This document shows, piece after piece, positions 8,301 through 12,787 of a stretch of DNA of 12,787 nucleotides; position 1 is the first letter of the stretch, and the number at the start of each line of letters is the position of its first letter. The translations under genes were made by a program, and so were the position numbers. The notes below the pieces were generated by a model. That model did not search any database and was not told the origin of the DNA. It saw only the letters and a program-made list of their open reading frames with translations. This DNA comes from Dimargaris cristalligena (lineage: Eukaryota; Kickxellomycota; Dimargaritomycetes; Dimargaritales; Dimargaritaceae). The stretch spans positions 1 to 12,787 of the forward strand of contig JANBQC010000716.1 of assembly GCA_027576995.1 (NCBI GenBank). Direction: 5' to 3'.

Positions 8301-8531
8301 GGGTATGCTTGTATTCAAGAGCAACTGGCAGTGAAGGGATGTGGATAGCGCTGGCATAATATTTACATGAATTAGCGGGGACATGAGTACTGCTGCTTCT
8401 AATTAGTATATGATGATGCCTGGTTTGGGCCTGGCGTGAGATGAAAGAGAAGCCGGTGTGTAGTACATACACATCTCAGGTTGACATGTCCCAAAACGCC
8501 CAGGGTTCTGCGCCTTTGCTTTGATAAGGGG

Positions 8532-8548
8532 TATAGTATTATACTATA
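8532..8548. repeat. 17-nt perfect dyad, copy 1
   Basis: TATAGTAT-T-ATACTATA is a perfect inverted repeat around a central T. A 14-nt stretch of it (ATAGTATTATACTA) recurs exactly at 8967-8980. It could be a binding site for a dimeric factor, or chance in AT-rich sequence. Confidence 0.6.
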
Positions 8549-8580
8549 TAATAATCTATCGCGCTCTGACTCCTTTTCCA

Positions 8581-8957
8581 ATGACAGCAGGATCACCGGC
8601 CAGCTATTTCCTTTTGCAGCGCCATAGTCCAGCTATACTGACCACCACGCGCCAACTACCACCATCGTCCCCCGTGACTTGACCCGATACAACCACCAGA
8701 GATCTCCAGGATCGCCCCGGCGGTATGCTTTACAGCCGGCACTGCCCACTTGAACTGGGCTTCTAAATAGGCTCTAGTGAGAGTTGATAATGGATAGATC
8801 GATCTCTCTGCCTATATAATCTGCATGTCCCCCTCCTGCCTCCCCCTTAAGTTTTTTTCAGGGCCCAGGCACTGGTCCTAACAGTCAAGGGCCTGAACTG
8901 ATTCACCACCCACCACTCCTCGTCCCATCCCCTGTTGATCAGCCGCCAATTCATCAA
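8581..8957 (+). other. Exon-like fragments, unresolved gene
   Basis: An ATG at 8581 opens a 33-codon frame (MTAGSPASYFLLQRHSPAI at the start) ending in TGA at 8680. GTATGC at 8723 is a good fungal donor, and a strong acceptor (TTAAG, seven T, CAG) ends at 8861. The segment 8862-8957 is open in the frame beginning GPGTGPNSQGPELIHHPP and closes at a GTAAAG donor-like site. Splicing 8722 to 8862 joins two open stretches in one of the frames, but that frame lacks an ATG and meets a TGA at 8675. I cannot assemble a consistent model. These may be parts of a multi-exon gene or decayed coding sequence. Confidence 0.18.
8813..8819 (+). promoter_or_regulatory. TATATAA box followed by CT-rich sequence
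   Basis: TATATAA is followed by a pyrimidine-rich run at 8829-8848 and about 270 nt (8830-9100) without a plus-strand ATG. The layout resembles the promoter of the small secreted protein at 12050. The next ATG (9101) opens only 18 codons, so no product can be assigned. It competes with the reading that this sequence lies in an intron. Confidence 0.22.
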
Positions 8958-8966
8958 AGTAAAGCA

Positions 8967-8980
8967 ATAGTATTATACTA
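8967..8980. repeat. Dyad repeat, copy 2
   Basis: Exact 14-nt copy (ATAGTATTATACTA) of the core of the dyad at 8532-8548, 434 nt away. It lies just after the GTAAAG donor-like sequence at 8958. Confidence 0.6.
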
Positions 8981-10626
8981 CCTCTGGCTTAAGTGCAACC
9001 AATCCCGAGCCAGTCATTTATCTCGGCCTCTCTCGTCTATACTACATATACACTTTCGCCAATATTAATACTATTGTATTCGGATTCCCGACAAGGCAGC
9101 CGATGCTAGACTGTTTAACTGGACGGTGCTTAGAAACCACCGACTTGACCCGTATTTAGATACATCCTAATACCAGGGCTAGTTTTAGATTGGTTTTGGG
9201 ATATGTCGGAGGGCGGGGAGGAACATTGCCCAGTGACCCAATGCGGTGAATCCCCTAGATCATAAAATTCCAACTTTCCCACTCCCTTTCAGCCGGATGC
9301 ATTCGTTGTTTAACTCACACACCAAAAGGGGCATCACACTAGTACCTGATCCAAAAACGGCAACCCAAACCGGCTAGTCGATTATATGAAGCCGCTTCTT
9401 CATGAGCTACCAGACACTTACATTTCTTTACCGACTTGGCTGCAAAACCGTATTTCTCTCCATTATTTCCATTATTGAAATATATCTCCTTCATATTCCC
9501 ACCTTTATCTTTGCCCAGAGTACCGATAGGCTCCTGTTGGGGATATCTCCCTAGGGCTGGTGGCTTATGGTCCACAGAGCCCCGTAAGCACATCGATTAT
9601 AAGATCCCTTGACATCACCATTTTTCAATTGGAACAAGGGGGAGAGGGGCGTGATTCACTGTGTCCTCCAGTATCCTCCTCTGTAGCTAATATCGGGCCG
9701 GGTTCTCGGAGGGCTCTTTGTTGCCTCCGCGTCACACTGAACAGTACCAGAAGCACCCAATATAGAGAGAGGATGCTCTTGCACTTCTACCGGTTCCCTT
9801 ACCATACCGGGTCCATTCATTTAGAGGGTTTTATGGGCCAGCCTGAGACGCTGCAGAATCCCCTTATCTCCCCCCTCTGCCGGGCCATATATTTATTTAG
9901 GCATGTGTACAATCGGACGCGTCGACCACCTCCACTACACCCACTTCACCCACCGACGGTTTGCTTTAGTAGCAGGCCTAGCTAATGGGCACATGGGTTA
10001 CACCTGCTGGGTGTCCGTCTACTGCGACACTGTACTCTGTACACGTGCCCTGTTTGGGAGTACGAACTGCACTGTCCTACCACCCAAGGGTCCCCAGCAT
10101 AACCAATAACGGTTCTCCTTCGTAGGCCCATGTGGGCCCAGACCACGCCGCTACTTTTGCCAAGGCATTCTAAAGATATGAGGGATTGGGTGGGTCTCCA
10201 AAAGAACTGAAAATATGAGACCCCGATAATTATCCCAGTATCCCTTTTTGCACAGGTACGCCAGCCGATTAAACTTGGGCTCCTATAACTTCCATAACGG
10301 GTGTTGTTATTCTAGGCTACTCTAATTATAGGCCATCCGATCCGGTAACCCATTTATTAGCGTTTCCCGACGTACACTTTGGCCTATACTAGCCAAAAAA
10401 AGGGGTACTAGAATCGGGCTAAATAATTAACCAACGCCAAGACCAGACCGCTCTCCCGCATTCGCTACAGGGGCCCAATACATTGCCGCTTAGGCCGGAT
10501 AAAGCGAGGCGGGCATAATTGAAAGAGATGAAGGGGAAAAATCCACCCCTGCTCTCCGGCGTCTGTTCCTTTGCATGAGGTCCAACCATCGTCCCAATCG
10601 GAGTATTCCCAGAATTAGGCATGACC
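8981..10626. other. Intergenic region without a supported gene
   Basis: Several frames of 67-85 codons occur on both strands. The minus-strand 9339-9593 has a real ATG, and its last codons overlap a possible GTACTAG donor. The plus-strand 9903-10109 has an ATG and five Cys but no signal peptide. The minus-strand 10419-10622 has an ATG next to a TATATATA. None has a recognised domain, a clear promoter or a length beyond chance. GGCCCA/TGGGCC sequences form a near-palindrome at 10125-10140. No RNA gene was recognised. Confidence 0.5.
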
Positions 10627-10914
10627 TATATATAGACGGCCGAGTTCATTGGTGGAAGTCAAGGGCGCATTGGCCAAGCAGACATCAACCAACAGGGAAG
10701 GGGAGTTCTCCCGTACGGCTAACATCTCTCCTCCTCCCCTAAATATCCCTTACCCGACAACACCTCCCCCTCAATACCCTTCTTCGCGCCAGCGAACTTC
10801 CGCTTCCGCTTCGACCTCATCCTCCTTCCCACGTCGAATAAGTTTCATCTCCCATTTGAGAGGGGGGAATAGTAAAAAATTGTTAGTCTTTCATAGTGCA
10901 GTAGCCCCGCGGGC
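10627..10914 (+). promoter_or_regulatory. TATATATAG box with ATG-free CT-rich leader-like sequence
   Basis: TATATATAG (10627-10635) is followed by about 280 nt with no plus-strand ATG and nine CAT triplets. A pyrimidine-rich core lies at about 10725-10840, including repeated CTTCCG units. The first ATG (10915) has a good context (G at -3 and +4) but opens only 13 codons. The pattern is that of a promoter plus leader. The product could be a spliced gene or a noncoding RNA. A 106-codon open frame here has no ATG and mirrors the CT composition. Confidence 0.28.
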
Positions 10915-11880
10915 ATGGTCTGGGGGAGGAGGAGTTGGCAACTGTGCCCACAATGATCAGAATAACTAACTCCTAGAGCCCTTGGATCACCGAGACCCCA
11001 CCGCCACGCGCATTCCTCATATGACCAGGGCATAACCATCCTCCATAAAAAAAAAGAGTTTAGGGGCCCACGGGCCCGCTGGACTAGACCGTACTCTGTA
11101 TGAGCACCTCGATAATACATGGTGGTAGAGGGGAGACTGTCGACGGTAATGATGGGGATGAAGGGACACACTAGTGATGAAGAAGACACCAAGAGGTGGC
11201 GAAGGGGAGGGGAGTGGGAAGGACCTTAGTCAAGGTGTGATACTTTCAAGGGATTCCGTGAAGCAGCGGCGCCGGCATGTAAACCTCGAAAATCGATGGC
11301 CATTTTTCCTTTTCCTTTATTGTTTGCCTTCCTATTACCCTTTATATATTCGGCCACTCAAGAAATGATTCCGAATTCAACGATTTATTGTTAGCAAGGG
11401 GTAGTATTTTAGCGGACTTTTTACGGGACGTACAGAACAAGGGACGGGTAGATGATGAGTGCATGCCTCGCTTTCCTTGTATGTACCGTTAAAAAACGGG
11501 GGGTCTAATAGTCTTTAGGGCTGGGGGATATGAAGATAACGGGAAACCAGATTATATTGAAGTAGATATCCCCTATTGACTATGCAGTGATTAAAAACGA
11601 CCCACCAACGCGGCCTCCCCTAACTACAGATCCCCTCCCCCATTAATGCGAGCATAAATATACAACAATATCTAAATGAACCGTTTAATAATTGAAAGCG
11701 ATTAACCGATCAAAAGAGGGATTCCTCGGGTCCCAATGATTCCGAGATGAATCGTGGTTTCCATATATGGCAATGCAGCCTAAAAATATGTTCGGCCAAG
11801 CCTATACTATCTCGGCCGACCTATTATCTATATCAATAGTCAAATGTACATTCCCCCCCTTGTCTGCCGTTTACAGCCGG
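10915..11880. other. Intergenic region upstream of the secreted-protein gene
   Basis: Small ATG frames exist at 11119-11229 (36 codons) and 11177-11368 (63 codons, a basic N-terminal half and an aromatic/hydrophobic tail near WPFFLFLYCLP). Neither has a supporting promoter or recognised family. A small hairpin, CCGTT-AAAA-AACGG, lies at 11486-11499. GGGCCC occurs twice at 11064-11077. I see no gene that I would defend. Confidence 0.5.
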
Positions 11881-11892
11881 CCTCTTTCCATG

Positions 11893-12049
11893 TATAAATA
11901 CCCTTCATCTCGCTCCCACTCTGCAGTATTCATTATTCAACTCCACCATTCCCCTCTCTACGGACTCTTCCCTTCCACTATCTTCATCCCCCACCTACCA
12001 CTTCCCCTTCCCCTCCCCTCCCCCATCTATTAATTGCACCTTGGCCGCC
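11893..12049 (+). promoter_or_regulatory. Core promoter and CT-rich leader of the small secreted protein
   Basis: TATAAATA at 11893-11900 lies 150 nt before the ATG. From about 11925 to 12049 the sequence is strongly pyrimidine-rich, especially 11981-12028, and contains no ATG. It ends in GCCGCC directly before the start codon. TATA plus pyrimidine tract plus a short clean leader is typical of strongly expressed fungal genes. The 88-codon frame at 11767-12033 runs through this TATA box and leader and is an artefact. Confidence 0.7.
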
Positions 12050-12343
12050 ATGTTGAAGTCTACTATCGTCCTGTGCCTCTCTGCCCTGGCTCTGACCTCT
12101 GTGCCCTTCGTGGCTGCCCACCAGCCGCAGCAACCTCATCTGGTGCGCCGTGAACCGTCAACTACCCAGGCTGTTCTCACGTCTGCCGGTATCAGTGCGG
12201 CTGCGGGTGCCGCTTTCAACAAGGGGAACCGCCTCAGCGCTGCTGCCAAGTCGGCCGTCCTCGGTGGTGGTGCCACATACCTCTTTAGTAAGGGGCAACA
12301 ATGGTACAACAAACGCAAGCAGAACAAGGCTAATAAGGAGTAA
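12050..12343 (+). CDS. Small secreted Kex2-type precursor, 97 aa, Ala/Gly-rich and cationic
   Basis: The ATG at 12050 sits in an optimal GCCGCC-ATG context, is the first ATG after the TATA box, and the frame ends in TAA at 12341-12343. Residues 1-23 (MLKSTIVLCLSALALTSVPF, then VAA) are a clear signal peptide. A short Gln/Pro/His segment (24-32) leads to Arg33-Arg34, a plausible Kex2 site. This would release a mature 63-residue peptide that has no cysteine, a net charge of about +7, an Ala/Gly-rich hydrophobic middle (46-79) and a Lys/Arg/Asn tail. Two related segments end in F-N-K-G-N-R (56-61) and F-S-K-G-Q-Q (79-84), suggesting an old duplication or a helical hairpin. Codon choice is strongly biased (7 of 8 Lys are AAG; mostly C-ending codons), which suggests high expression. 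No known family is recognised. A glycine-zipper membrane or wall-associated peptide is possible but unproven. Confidence 0.88.
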   Translation: MLKSTIVLCLSALALTSVPFVAAHQPQQPHLVRREPSTTQAVLTSAGISAAAGAAFNKGNRLSAAAKSAVLGGGATYLFSKGQQWYNKRKQNKANKE

Positions 12344-12787
12344 AGAGCGTTATTGTAGAATTATATATATAGATCGTATTATCTCTCTCTACCTGCGTAC
12401 ACGCTTGCATCGGACGCTGTTGACCAAATGATTTATTCGTCGCCGGGGACTTTATTACGCAAGTAACCCATACTCTATAAACATAGTCCCTTGAGTCATC
12501 CCCTTCTATCTCCCACTTTGCTTCACCTTCACCTTCTCGTTTGATGTAAATTTTTATGTTTTTTTTTATGGTCACTATACCAGAAGGGGCTTATAGTCTG
12601 TGTATAGCTTTAGGGTTTTTGGATCTACCAGGCCCATCAAAATATTCGCCAACTTTTAAATAAATATAAATATACACCCGACCGTATGATTTTAGTATAC
12701 TTATAAGATGAATGAAGGAATATTAGGGCAGCGCGAGGTGTTGGTGTACCAGTAATTCTACATCATCTTTACTACGTTAGGGTTAAC
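12344..12787. other. 3' flank of the secreted-protein gene to the right edge
   Basis: AATAAA at 12659-12664 could be the poly(A) signal, giving a 3' UTR of about 320 nt. A second TATAAA-like sequence near 12475 followed by a CT-rich stretch (about 12490-12540) precedes a 35-codon frame (12556-12663) that is too short to call. Three plus-strand TTAGGG motifs occur at 12610, 12723 and 12777. No further gene is supported. Confidence 0.45.

Noticed and set aside
8163..8472. Two overlapping minus-strand frames with Ile/Tyr and His runs
   Set aside because: They are produced by reading through the (TA)11 tract. The longer one starts at GTG, and they lie in the promoter region of the giant gene.
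8407..8567. Possible C/D-box snoRNA (ATGATGA at about 8410 with a CTGA downstream)
   Set aside because: The spacing is about 155 nt, there is no terminal stem and no convincing C'/D' boxes.
9339..9593. 84-codon minus-strand ORF with true ATG
   Set aside because: Its composition is plausible for an exon, but there is no domain, no promoter and no clear splice partner. The length is not exceptional for intergenic sequence.
9560..9985. 141-codon plus-strand frame
   Set aside because: It starts at GTG. The first ATG (9773) leaves about 70 codons with no recognised features.
9903..10109. 68-codon plus-strand ORF with five cysteines, considered as a small Cys-rich secreted protein
   Set aside because: It has a real ATG but no signal peptide. 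The cysteines are irregularly spaced and no promoter is seen at a sensible distance.
11177..11368. 63-codon plus-strand ORF resembling a tail-anchored protein
   Set aside because: The hydrophobic tail is interrupted by prolines and tyrosines. No supporting transcription signals, so I left it out as a gene.
11767..12033. 88-codon plus-strand frame upstream of the secreted protein
   Set aside because: It spans the TATAAATA box and the CT-rich leader. Its Pro/Leu-rich end is just the pyrimidine tract translated.
12136..12431. Frames overlapping the secreted-protein gene (plus 12150-12431 and minus 12136-12327)
   Set aside because: They are out-of-frame shadows. The 12050 frame has the signal peptide, codon bias and optimal start context.
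1..12787. tRNA genes, CRISPR arrays, insertion sequences or long terminal repeats
   Set aside because: Apparent B-box-like GTTCGA matches fall inside the giant gene without a cloverleaf. No regularly spaced repeats, transposase motifs or long terminal repeats were found by eye on either strand.

Overview
The window looks like nuclear DNA of a fungus, possibly an early-diverging lineage; that placement is a guess. The evidence is eukaryotic gene architecture: start codons in CACC-ATG and GCCGCC-ATG contexts, TATA boxes followed by pyrimidine-rich leaders, no Shine-Dalgarno or operon structure, a very long serine/threonine/proline-rich intrinsically disordered protein, and a small protein with a signal peptide and a dibasic Kex2-type site. 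I found no tRNA, rRNA, CRISPR array, insertion sequence or recognisable transposase.

Layout. Positions 1-2434 are AT-rich. They hold a possible gene fragment cut by the left edge (minus strand) and one uncertain plus-strand ORF of 179 codons (1110-1649) with a TATA-like box, a short upstream ORF and a poly(A)-like signal. Positions 2435-7717 (minus) are one uninterrupted ORF of 1760 codons. It is the dominant feature: mostly disordered, with a few ordered islands and no enzyme domain I recognise. Positions 7718-8267 look like its leader: a 550-nt stretch with no ATG on the transcribed strand, containing a (GA)8 tract and ending at a (TA)11 tract.

Positions 8300-11890 have no gene I can defend. 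They contain exon-like fragments, two TATA boxes followed by ATG-free pyrimidine-rich stretches, a repeated dyad and recurrent GGGCCC hexamers. Positions 12050-12343 (plus) encode a clear small secreted protein of 97 residues, with a textbook TATA box, CT-rich leader and optimal start context. The last 180 bases carry three same-strand TTAGGG motifs.

The genes do not form an obvious pathway. The large disordered protein resembles a cytoplasmic or cortical scaffold or a phospho-regulated protein. The small one is an exported, cationic, Ala/Gly-rich peptide precursor. I do not see a convincing new multi-gene system. The most unusual items are the small precursor with its two-fold internal motif, the conserved-looking islands in the giant protein and the long ATG-free leader.
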